Source: Alteromonadaceae bacterium (GTDB lineage: Bacteria > Pseudomonadota > Gammaproteobacteria > Enterobacterales > Alteromonadaceae). From it: a stretch of 64,000 nucleotides of DNA. Location: positions 1-64,000 of the forward strand of contig JABSOI010000012.1 in NCBI GenBank assembly GCA_013216015.1. Direction: 5' to 3'. A model generated the notes under the pieces. That model had not been told where the DNA came from, did not search any database, and was given only the letters and a program-made list of their open reading frames with translations. Both the position numbers and the translations under genes were made by a program. Within the stretch, counting starts at the first letter, position 1. Every line of letters starts with the position of its first letter. This document shows positions 49,857-57,210 of the stretch, one piece after another.

Positions 49857-50622
49857 TGGGTATTTGTACCTCATGACTGAAAGTAACCAATTCTAAATTA
49901 CGTTCAAAAGTAAAAGAAAATATAACGGTGGAGTTTCGATTCAGTGTAGCTTCATCAACAGTAAATTCACTTGTAGATATATCGTCAGCCATTAAAACAC
50001 CGTCACCAGCCCCAACATATCGAACTAGTTGCCGGCCTTCTACGCAAAACCTTACTGCATCATCAATAAAATAAAGGCGATTTGTGGGGGAGTCTTCCCT
50101 GAACAATACGTCATTCAAAAATGAGATGTCCCATTGTTTATCTCCCGCTCCGCTTTTTAATAAGCTGTTTAAGGTAAAAACTTTATCCGTTGAAAGGTAT
50201 ACGTCTTGTGGCCTTAAAGGATAAACAGCCACTTTATTGTCAGACCCTATCTGAATCACAGTAAAATCAGCTTCATTTCCAACCAGTTTAATTGTTTTTG
50301 CTGCTTCTTCAGGCGCTACCGGTATATCAAGATAAACAAAACTTGTAATAATAGGGGTGTATTCTAAACAATTGTTACCATCAACATATACAGTTCTGAC
50401 ACTATTGGGCAGTGCCGTGCGTAATTCTCTATTTAGCCTTTCTACAGCAAAACGTGCTGTGCCAATAATTTGATCCCTACTGGTGGCATCAACATAAATT
50501 TGAGTGCCGATATTCAAAACACCGCTAATACCAACAGATAGAATACCCAGCAGTACAATAGCAGTAACCAATTCAATTAAGGTAAAACCGGATGTTGATT
50601 TATTTCCTTTAACCGCTTTCAT
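49846..50622 (-). CDS. mshO: MshO, minor pilin
   Basis: MshO is a type IV prepilin of the PilW/PulJ kind that joins the pilus-initiation complex. The 258-residue product has a 12-residue leader ending in Gly, then FTLIELVTAIVLLGILSVGISG with Glu5, so it is a PilD peptidase substrate. The rest is mixed beta sheet with RDQIIGTARFAVERLNRELRTALPNS, the usual minor-pilin helix. It starts one base within the mshD stop and overlaps mshP at the end. Confidence 0.9.
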   Translation of the reverse strand: MKAVKGNKSTSGFTLIELVTAIVLLGILSVGISGVLNIGTQIYVDATSRDQIIGTARFAVERLNRELRTALPNSVRTVYVDGNNCLEYTPIITSFVYLDIPVAPEEAAKTIKLVGNEADFTVIQIGSDNKVAVYPLRPQDVYLSTDKVFTLNSLLKSGAGDKQWDISFLNDVLFREDSPTNRLYFIDDAVRFCVEGRQLVRYVGAGDGVLMADDISTSEFTVDEATLNRNSTVIFSFTFERNLELVTFSHEVQIPNVP

Positions 50623-51272
50623 TAAAAATTAGCCTTATAACTGGCAAATGTTATTTCATAATCTTGTGCTGTAGTTACAGTAATGGTTATTAATTTAGCG
50701 GTTTTATTATCCCCGTTGCCATCATCAGCATAGCAAACACCATCATAATCGCCATCATTACATACAGTTACTGATACGCTAAAACCACGGTAAACCTCTG
50801 CCATACTGGTTCCAAGCTGATTTTCTATTGCTGTTAAATCATGATAATCATCAACATCATCAAATTGATCTCGATTCCCCACTCCTTCTTCTGCACCTAA
50901 ATCAACTTCAGGCGTACAAGAAGTTGATAGCTCTCCACAACGCACTTCACCCCCAGCCATATCTGAATTTTCATCAAACGCTTTTGCTAAAATTTCATTC
51001 AGCATTGCCTGACCAAGTTCTGCGGCGCGTATTTGGTGTATTTGCTCAGCACTTTGCCTAGCTGCAGGAAGAATAATAGTGGAGATAATAGAAAATGACA
51101 GCGCGAGTACTATTATGCCAATGACAAGTTCTATCAAGGTGAAACCTGAATGGCGTTTTTGGTTTAGTATTGGCTTACGTTTTGGCTTAAATTCTTGTTT
51201 AGGTTCTAGTTTAAGTTTTTGTTTAAATTCTTGTTTAAATTCTTGTTTAAGAAAACGAGTGCTAATTTGCAT
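50622..51272 (-). CDS. mshD: MshD, minor pilin with an unusually long repeat-encoded leader
   Basis: MshD is a type IV prepilin of the PilV/PulI kind. The 216-residue product has the cleavage motif [24 protein letters not shown], with Gly43 before the cut and Glu48 as mature Glu5. The leader is therefore 43 residues, against 6-25 for mshA, B, C and O here, and residues 9-32 are a charged repeat (KQEF, KQEF, KQKL, KLEP, KQEF, KPKR) encoded by five 12-bp units. No ATG/GTG/TTG start closer to the cleavage site is seen. The first helix is followed by IRAAELGQAMLNEILAKAFDENS, typical of MshD. It overlaps mshC by 11 bases. Confidence 0.9.
   Translation of the reverse strand: MQISTRFLKQEFKQEFKQKLKLEPKQEFKPKRKPILNQKRHSGFTLIELVIGIIVLALSFSIISTIILPAARQSAEQIHQIRAAELGQAMLNEILAKAFDENSDMAGGEVRCGELSTSCTPEVDLGAEEGVGNRDQFDDVDDYHDLTAIENQLGTSMAEVYRGFSVSVTVCNDGDYDGVCYADDGNGDNKTAKLITITVTTAQDYEITFASYKANF
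51189..51248 (-). repeat. 12-bp tandem repeat x 5 in the mshD leader
   Basis: Units on the plus strand, in order: AAATTCTTGTTT, AGGTTCTAGTTT, AAGTTTTTGTTT, AAATTCTTGTTT, AAATTCTTGTTT. The last two are identical. The unit is in frame and encodes KQEF-type tetrapeptides, so changes in copy number would keep the frame and lengthen or shorten the leader. Confidence 0.9.
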
Positions 51273-51759
51273 GAATATAGCCCTCAGATTCTATTTTAAC
51301 AATTACATCACTACTGCCCTCAAGAGTGATAGTCACGCCAGTATCACAAGTAACGCAAACAGGCCGACCCATTTGGTCAAATTTAAAAGTGATGACCCCT
51401 GTTAGTTTAAAGACCACGTTATGATCAGGCTCAATCTTGACTTCATCCCCACCGGAACAATAAGACAATAATAATATTTCCTGTTGAATTTCAATATTAT
51501 GGCAATTATCAAAACTGCCTGCTGTTTGTTGCATTGCTCTGTATTGAATGGCGCGTAACTTGGTAATGACTTGTGCTTGATAAGTGTATTCTTCAAATCC
51601 CTCTGAAGTGAGAAATTTGGGTGTAACGGTAACTGCTAAAATACCAATGAGCATAATAACCAAAATAAGTTCTATCAACGTAAAACCACGGCTTAATGCT
51701 ATGGGCTCAGCATGGCCTTTTAGTAATAAACTTGGGTTATACTTCGAATGAATACTCAA
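51262..51759 (-). CDS. mshC: MshC, minor pilin
   Basis: MshC is a GspH/FimT-like type IV prepilin. The 165-residue product begins with TTG (51759), with AGGT nearby, and has a 25-residue leader ending in Gly. It then has FTLIELILVIMLIGILAVTVTPKF with Glu5, followed by GFEEYTYQAQVITKLRAIQYRAMQQ (the pilin helix continuation) and a disulfide-type cysteine pair at the end. It is the first gene of the mshC-D-O-P-Q run, whose promoter has to lie in 51760-52131. Confidence 0.9.
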   Translation of the reverse strand: MSIHSKYNPSLLLKGHAEPIALSRGFTLIELILVIMLIGILAVTVTPKFLTSEGFEEYTYQAQVITKLRAIQYRAMQQTAGSFDNCHNIEIQQEILLLSYCSGGDEVKIEPDHNVVFKLTGVITFKFDQMGRPVCVTCDTGVTITLEGSSDVIVKIESEGYIHAN

Positions 51760-51873
51760 AATAGCTTACCTGTTCAGTTTAGTGGTTTCGTTCTTTAACT
51801 CAAATAAAATCAAATAAAAATCAAATCTAAAATCAGCTCAACAAATCAGAGCAATATTTCTGATTAATTACCT

Positions 51874-51974
51874 AGTGTTCATCCTGAAACGGGGTCGTAG
51901 CAAGGGCGATCCAATGGTGATCAGATTGTGCCAGTGGAACGTCCTCAGTAAACATCCGTTTCTGGATGAATACT
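51874..51974. repeat. Small MITE-like element with 19-bp terminal inverted repeats
   Basis: AGTGTTCATCCTGAAACGG (51874-51892) is inverted at 51956-51974 as CCGTTTCTGGATGAATACT, with two mismatches in 19. The 101-base element lies in the divergent gap between mshC and the ligase gene, with GATCCAATGGTGATC as an inner palindrome. No coding sequence is inside. The rest of the 372-base gap (51760-52131) is AT-rich with T-rich direct repeats (AAATCAAATAAA type). Confidence 0.7.
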
Positions 51975-52068
51975 ATCTGTCATGCTATCGCTTTATTTGT
52001 GTCAGGTCTAATGCTTTACCCGAAAATTTACCAATCTATTCAATTAAACGTTAAAACAAACTAAGCTA

Positions 52069-52097
52069 TTGTAAATAAAATGAATCGGCTTTAATCT
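52069..52097 (+). promoter_or_regulatory. Candidate promoter for the ligase gene
   Basis: TTGTAA (52069-52074), 17 bases, then TAATCT (52092-52097) gives a plausible sigma-70 promoter about 35 bases upstream of the TTG start. It is a weak match and is offered as a candidate only. Confidence 0.35.
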
Positions 52098-52131
52098 TTC
52101 ACCTATAGTTTCCCTTATAGATTCGGCCATT

Positions 52132-53874
52132 TTGTTGCTTTTTCCTTACTTTCGCTTTTTCTTAACCGTTTATTTTTTACTCGGCATGCATTTCCTCATG
52201 GAAACCCCCGGAGGTTATGGTCTGGCATTTTCCTTTAATGTTATCGCTTGGATTACTACAGTAATTCTTATAAGCCTAGGCATGTGGCAAATAACACTTA
52301 AGCAAAAACTTCATTTTAGTCAATTAAGCATCATCTGTTTTATTGGAACTTGTTTCTTATTTATTCCCATGTTTTATTCCTTTGAATTCACCGATCACGC
52401 TATTCCACGACTGCTGGCCGTTGTAGCAGGACTGTTGTTGTTACTCAGCTTTTATCAATTTCAACTTTCGAAACAAAAAGCGGTCAATTTATTATGGCTT
52501 ATTTTAATTGGTGTTGCTGTTGAGATAAGTGTTGGCCTGATACAATTTTTTTTACTGGACAAAGGCGACTGGGGAGGATTTGATCCACACAAAAATCGAG
52601 TTCATGGCATTTTTTTACAGCCTAATGTCATGGCAAGTTTTATGGCAACAGGTATCGCGTTATCGTTATATCTGTCTTCTTTACTGCAAGAAAGCTTAAT
52701 TAAAAAAGCCTTAATAAAAAACAGCACAGATCAAACTACAGAAATCCGACCCAATTATCGATTAAAAATAAAACAGCTTTTTATTTATTATAACTTGTTC
52801 GGTGCTTGTTTTTTGCTGGTATTAATACAGTCGCGCACCGCTTATCTGGGTATGCTAATTTCCTTGTTGTTCTTATTTGCTTATCTGGCGAAAAAAGGCA
52901 AACGTCAGCTGTTTAAAAACCTTTTGGTGATCATAATTGCCATCAGCACCGCACTTTATGCTCAGCAAGAAAGCAGTAATCATGTACGTAGTCATAAAAT
53001 TTATTCTGACACGGGCGTAAGATCAACTATCTATGAAGTTAGCAGTAAAATGATTATTGATAACCCCATCATCGGATACGGTTATGGTAATTTCGAACGA
53101 GCCTACCTTGATTATTACAATCAGCTAAAACTTAACGAACCACAAAGAAATCCAGCAATACTAAAATTAGGGCATCCACACAACGAAGTACTTTTCTGGG
53201 GAGTTGAAGGAGGTATTGCTGCAATGATTGGCTTAGCTTGCTTTGCTATTGCTTATATTAATACTTTACTCAAGCTACCAAGAAAAAAAGCATTTGCTTT
53301 ATTGGGTCTTGTCACACCAATACTGTTACATAGTCAGACAGAATACCCGTTTTATCATTCAGTCAGTCATTGGATCATATTTTTAATGCTACTCTGGTAT
53401 ACCGATAAGCAAAGTGACAGTAAAAAGTATTCTGTCGTTATTAAGCCAACATTTCTATTAAGGTTTTTTGCAATATTTCTACCCGTAATATTTGTGCCGT
53501 TTTTTCTGACATCATTGCACACCGGATATTTAATAACCCAACATGAAAAAAATGGCTATAAAAGAATAGATTTGCTCACCGAAATTATAAACCCATTGCC
53601 TTGGCGTGAACGTTTAGAAAGTAATACTTATACTCATATTTTACTAGCAGGATTAAAAGACAAGAAGCCCGAACAATTACAACTTTATGTAGATTGGGGA
53701 TTAAAAAGAATCAAACATCAACCACGCATTATGCTTTATTCAAACATATTACTGTGTTTGAGAATATTAGGGAAAGATGTTGAATTTCAACAGTTACTTG
53801 TTGAAGCCAAACAAACTTTCCCTCTTAAACAAGGATGGGGGGAGCATTTTTTATCCCCCAAAAGCAATGAATAA
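52132..53874 (+). CDS. pglL: PglL-like O-oligosaccharyltransferase / O-antigen ligase family protein
   Basis: This is a polytopic inner-membrane glycosyltransferase of the Wzy/WaaL/PglL superfamily. PglL-type members transfer a lipid-linked glycan to pilins, whereas WaaL members transfer to lipid A core. The 580-residue product has about ten transmembrane helices. The Wzy_C motifs are RTAYLGMLIS (near 236) and the periplasmic loop GHPHNEVLFWGVEGGI (near 345). The C-terminal region carries a Wzy_C_2-like soluble part. It lies between mshA and mshC on the opposite strand, so a role in pilin glycosylation is the natural inference. The start (TTG) is uncertain. Target and donor glycan are not shown by sequence. 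Confidence 0.82.
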   Translation: MLLFPYFRFFLTVYFLLGMHFLMETPGGYGLAFSFNVIAWITTVILISLGMWQITLKQKLHFSQLSIICFIGTCFLFIPMFYSFEFTDHAIPRLLAVVAGLLLLLSFYQFQLSKQKAVNLLWLILIGVAVEISVGLIQFFLLDKGDWGGFDPHKNRVHGIFLQPNVMASFMATGIALSLYLSSLLQESLIKKALIKNSTDQTTEIRPNYRLKIKQLFIYYNLFGACFLLVLIQSRTAYLGMLISLLFLFAYLAKKGKRQLFKNLLVIIIAISTALYAQQESSNHVRSHKIYSDTGVRSTIYEVSSKMIIDNPIIGYGYGNFERAYLDYYNQLKLNEPQRNPAILKLGHPHNEVLFWGVEGGIAAMIGLACFAIAYINTLLKLPRKKAFALLGLVTPILLHSQTEYPFYHSVSHWIIFLMLLWYTDKQSDSKKYSVVIKPTFLLRFFAIFLPVIFVPFFLTSLHTGYLITQHEKNGYKRIDLLTEIINPLPWRERLESNTYTHILLAGLKDKKPEQLQLYVDWGLKRIKHQPRIMLYSNILLCLRILGKDVEFQQLLVEAKQTFPLKQGWGEHFLSPKSNE

Positions 53875-53967
53875 GATTATCTAAGTGAATTTAATTCAAT
53901 TGTGCGGTTAACGGCTTAATCTCTTAAGCTTAACAAGCTGAAATAAACTCTGCTTTATACACAACAT

Positions 53968-54423
53968 TTAACACTCTTTAAGATCACCGATGCGAACTAG
54001 AGGTCTGCTATCCACATCAGCATCAGTAAGGTCATAAGTTACTCTACACTCAGTTTTATCTACCGCTGATACATGATAATAACTGCCTGCTCCTGAGAGA
54101 ACAAGATCGTCTCCAAATTCAACCAGTTTACTAATTGAATCAGCATCAGGCCAACCATTCACAAAAGTAATACTAGCACCTGCAACACTAATAGTATCGT
54201 CGAGAACACCTACAACAAGGGCTTTCGCATGAGCCAAATCAATAGCGGAATCGAGTGCACCTTTAGCACCTTTTACCACTGAACTACGCGCATCACCAGT
54301 CAAATCAATAAATTTAGGTGCCGCTGTAGCAGCTAAAATACCTAAAATAACAATCACAACCACTAATTCAATCAATGTAAAACCTGATTGCATGTTATTA
54401 TTTTGCTTAGTTAATCTTTTCAT
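53968..54423 (-). CDS. mshA: MshA, major pilin
   Basis: MshA is the main subunit of the mannose-sensitive haemagglutinin type IV pilus used for surface attachment. I start at ATG 54423, with GGAG seven bases upstream, giving 151 residues; the frame is open 11 codons further. The leader is 14 residues (ending MQSG), followed by [24 protein letters not shown] with Glu5. The globular part has the alphabeta-loop region ([21 protein letters not shown]) and a disulfide-bounded D-region between cysteines in TECRV and DLKEC. The gene converges with the ligase gene, so mshA is the last gene of mshJ-A. Confidence 0.93.
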   Translation of the reverse strand: MKRLTKQNNNMQSGFTLIELVVVIVILGILAATAAPKFIDLTGDARSSVVKGAKGALDSAIDLAHAKALVVGVLDDTISVAGASITFVNGWPDADSISKLVEFGDDLVLSGAGSYYHVSAVDKTECRVTYDLTDADVDSRPLVRIGDLKEC

Positions 54424-54513
54424 TCTTAAACTCCTTCGTTTTTTTATAATTTGCAAACTTTTTTCAGCATGTTAATAATTCATGCCTTTTAATTGAGCAC
54501 TTGTTAGCTGATA

Positions 54514-55125
54514 CTAATTATTTATATAAACAACGACCTCACTATTAGCGGGTTTATACACCAGGCTATTACCAACTTCAATATCACCTTCACTAGACGG
54601 GGCAACAAATGCGCCTGAGCCGCTATCTTTAGCTAAAGTTTCTTTTAAGTAATAATGACACTGTGATTCATCATCACTGCCTGATTTGCTGACATAATAG
54701 TCCATGGTATTGTCACCATTGAGAGTACCGATCAAGCTGGTGGCACCTGGTGGTTGCTGTAAGATATTATTCCAGATATCAACACAGTCCACTGCGTCTA
54801 AACCCGCCAAATTATCACCATTATCAGATAAACCCACCACGTATCCGGGACGTATATCTGTACTCTCAACAGTTAAAAATAAGATGTTGCCATCATAATC
54901 AACAACATTTTGACCACTGGCATTTTTGGGACGACCTTCTGCTTCCCACTGGGCTCTGGCTAGCGATACTGCTGTAGCAAAACCACCCGCCATGCCTTCT
55001 ATATTGGCTTGTTTAGCTTGATCGGTTAAATCAAGAAATTTAGGAATAGCCGTTACCGCTAAAAAACCTAAAATGACAACGACAATCACCAGCTCGATGA
55101 GTGTAAAACCCGACTGTTTTTTCAT
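54514..55125 (-). CDS. mshB: MshB, pilin-like minor subunit
   Basis: MshB is a second pilin-like protein, longer than MshA. I start at ATG 55125, with GGGG five bases upstream, giving 203 residues with a 6-residue leader (MKKQSG) and FTLIELVIVVVILGFLAVTAIPKF. The next helix matches MshA closely (LDLTDQAKQANIEGMAGGFATAVSLARAQWEAEGRPK), so mshA and mshB are likely old duplicates. C-terminal cysteines (DAVDC, SQCHYY) suggest the same disulfide layout. It lies immediately upstream of mshA. Confidence 0.92.
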   Translation of the reverse strand: MKKQSGFTLIELVIVVVILGFLAVTAIPKFLDLTDQAKQANIEGMAGGFATAVSLARAQWEAEGRPKNASGQNVVDYDGNILFLTVESTDIRPGYVVGLSDNGDNLAGLDAVDCVDIWNNILQQPPGATSLIGTLNGDNTMDYYVSKSGSDDESQCHYYLKETLAKDSGSGAFVAPSSEGDIEVGNSLVYKPANSEVVVYINN

Positions 55126-55251
55126 CACAACCCCATTAATCATTTTTTATTTTAATTAAAAACATCATCTAGTATAACATCTGTTTAATTCTAACAAGCA
55201 TCTATCTGACAAGTCACTAAATTACTTATACAAATAGTTTATAAATCTTGT

Positions 55252-55785
55252 TCAATATGCTTTTATTTTACCATTTTGTGAAAAATATTCAAAAAACTCA
55301 CCTGACGGTATACTAAAACGACACATACTATAGCCTTGATTATCCGCGGGGTTTGATGATTGATTGAGTTTTATTTCAACCGCAGATACTGGTGATCTCA
55401 TAAACTCCATTTCTGTATCCATCACATATTGCCAAATTTTTTCACAACGAACACCCGTATCATTTTCAACATCAATCCAGCCTTTGTTATTCACAGGGAC
55501 TTTAATTGAAATAATTTCATTACCGTCATCATCATTTGCGTTCAAATTGCTTGACGATACTTCTATCAAATCTGGCTTACCATCCATTAACCATTGAGCA
55601 TGCACTAAGGTAAGTTTTGTAATAAAAACATTGGCTATAGCATCAAAACCAACTTTTGTTATTGAATCCTGCTGCTTAAAGAAATGATAAATAAAAGTCG
55701 ACATCAATAGTGCAAACACAGCAATCACAACAACATTCTCACCAAGAGATGTTTCTTTTTTATCAGAGACCAATTGCCGAGCCAT
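55252..55785 (-). CDS. mshF: MshF, small membrane protein of MSHA biogenesis
   Basis: MshF is a conserved but poorly characterised member of MSHA loci. The 177-residue product has a single N-terminal transmembrane segment (about 17-36, ENVVVIAVFALLMSTFIYHFF). A pilin-like extension follows (DAIANVFITKLTLVHAQWLMDGKPD), which resembles MshB (VSLARAQWEAEGRPK), and it has two cysteines (RCEK, MCRF). Its position between mshG and mshB supports the call. Confidence 0.85.
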   Translation of the reverse strand: MARQLVSDKKETSLGENVVVIAVFALLMSTFIYHFFKQQDSITKVGFDAIANVFITKLTLVHAQWLMDGKPDLIEVSSSNLNANDDDGNEIISIKVPVNNKGWIDVENDTGVRCEKIWQYVMDTEMEFMRSPVSAVEIKLNQSSNPADNQGYSMCRFSIPSGEFFEYFSQNGKIKAY

Positions 55786-55802
55786 ATTATGCCTCTATCC
55801 TT

Positions 55803-55843
55803 AACATTATCGCTTACCTTGGAACGCTAACATCATATCCCAC
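55803..55843 (-). pseudogene. Duplicated 3' tail of mshG
   Basis: The 41 bases 55803-55843 match 55892-55932, the end of mshG, with only two differences. Read on the minus strand this tail gives KWDMMLAFQGKR followed by a stop, against MWDMMSAFQGNR and a stop in mshG. It stands 49 bases beyond the mshG stop without any upstream coding frame. It looks like the leftover of a tandem duplication or a recombination event at the mshG end. Confidence 0.85.
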
Positions 55844-55895
55844 TTAAGATGGAAAAACGTGAGAATTCTTAAAAAAATAAAATATTGATTCAACA

Positions 55896-57137
55896 TTATC
55901 GGTTACCTTGGAACGCTGACATCATATCCCACATAGGTGTGAAGATACCTAAAGCAAGAATTAGCACCATACTCGCTACAATAATAATCATTATTGGCTC
56001 TATACGTGCGGTTAACATGCCTAATTCATAATCTACCTCACGTTCATAATAATCGCCAACTTCTTCAAGCAATTCATCAACACGTCCTGTTTCTTCACCA
56101 ACAGCAATCATTTGCAATACTAACGGAGTAAATAAAGTACTGGATACTGCTGAACGCAACAAACTCTCTCCGCTTTCTATTGAACCGCGCATCGCTAAAA
56201 TTTTCCCTCGCATATAGCTATTATCAACAGCATCAGCAACTAAAGACAAGCCATTGGTCATAGGCACCCCCGCTCTTAGTACAATGGCAAAACTATGCGA
56301 AAAACGTGATAAAATTGACCTTTCGATAATACTGCCAACAATAGGTAATTTGGTTTTCAACCTATCCCACCAATACCGCCCTTTCTTTGTTCTTACATAG
56401 TGTTTTATACCAAAAAAGAAAACAATACATGCCACTATCATTTGCGGCCAATAATTAAGAAAAAATTCAGAGCTGGAAATCAATAGCTTGGTCGCCCAGG
56501 GTAAATCTGAACCTAACCTGGCAAACATATTCGCAAAAGTAGGAATAACGAAAATATTCAATATCACCATAGCCATAACAATAGCAATAAGCACAAAAGT
56601 CGGATAACGAATAGCGGTTTTTATTCGTTTACGGGTTTCTTGTTCACGTTCAAAATAGCTGGCTAATTTAGCAAAAGACTGATCAAGCTGGCCTGTGTTT
56701 TCACCTACATGAATTAAAGAAACAAACAAAGGTGGGAACAATTTTTTATGTTGATGAAAAGCCGTTGAAAGTGGAAAACCACTTTCAAGCTGATTCGCTA
56801 TATCTTTTAACGCTTTGCTTAAACGAACTGAAGTCGTTGACTCTGACATGCCGTTAACGGCTCTGAGGATCGGCACACCAGAACGCATCAAGGCATACAT
56901 CTGACGACAAAAAATAATTAAATCATCAAGTTTAATCCTATCAAAACCAAATATTTCTCTAATATCTTTACTTGCCAGGTCTGTCGATGGTCTGCCAGAT
57001 TTATTCTCTTCAATTGAAACAGGAATAATATTCAGATCAGATAACTGCTCGGCAACAGCCGTGGCATTTGCCCCGTCTATTGAGCCTATAACTTTAGCAC
57101 CTGTGGCATCTCGACCAATATAATTAAATGCAGCCAT
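55896..57137 (-). CDS. mshG: MshG, inner-membrane platform protein (GspF/PilC family)
   Basis: MshG is the polytopic platform on which the pilus is polymerised. The 413-residue product has the GspF repeats: LIFCRQMYALMRSGVPILRAVNGM near 80-103 and RFSHSFAIVLRAGVPMTNGLSLVADA near 282-307. It also has the paired FPPLFVSLIHVGENTGQLD and FTPLVLQMIAVGEETGRVDELL motifs, and three transmembrane segments. The gene lies between mshE and mshF. A near-copy of its last 12 codons follows its stop. Confidence 0.95.
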   Translation of the reverse strand: MAAFNYIGRDATGAKVIGSIDGANATAVAEQLSDLNIIPVSIEENKSGRPSTDLASKDIREIFGFDRIKLDDLIIFCRQMYALMRSGVPILRAVNGMSESTTSVRLSKALKDIANQLESGFPLSTAFHQHKKLFPPLFVSLIHVGENTGQLDQSFAKLASYFEREQETRKRIKTAIRYPTFVLIAIVMAMVILNIFVIPTFANMFARLGSDLPWATKLLISSSEFFLNYWPQMIVACIVFFFGIKHYVRTKKGRYWWDRLKTKLPIVGSIIERSILSRFSHSFAIVLRAGVPMTNGLSLVADAVDNSYMRGKILAMRGSIESGESLLRSAVSSTLFTPLVLQMIAVGEETGRVDELLEEVGDYYEREVDYELGMLTARIEPIMIIIVASMVLILALGIFTPMWDMMSAFQGNR

Positions 57138-57210
57138 AATTACTCAACATAAATTCACTTAAATTCACATAAAAATTAATACCAATTCCATTTAGAAATA
57201 CGAAGCAATT
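57138..57210. repeat. Short spacer with an AATACCAATT motif between mshE and mshG
   Basis: The 73-base junction contains AATACCAATT (57178-57187) and a 10-base direct repeat, AAATTCAC(T/A)T, at about 57151 and 57161. The first motif also starts the elements at 15292 and 39261. Confidence 0.4.

Noticed and set aside
54424..54513. Sigma-54 promoter upstream of mshA
   Set aside because: The candidate GC...GC pairs are two bases too far apart and the -24 GG is missing.
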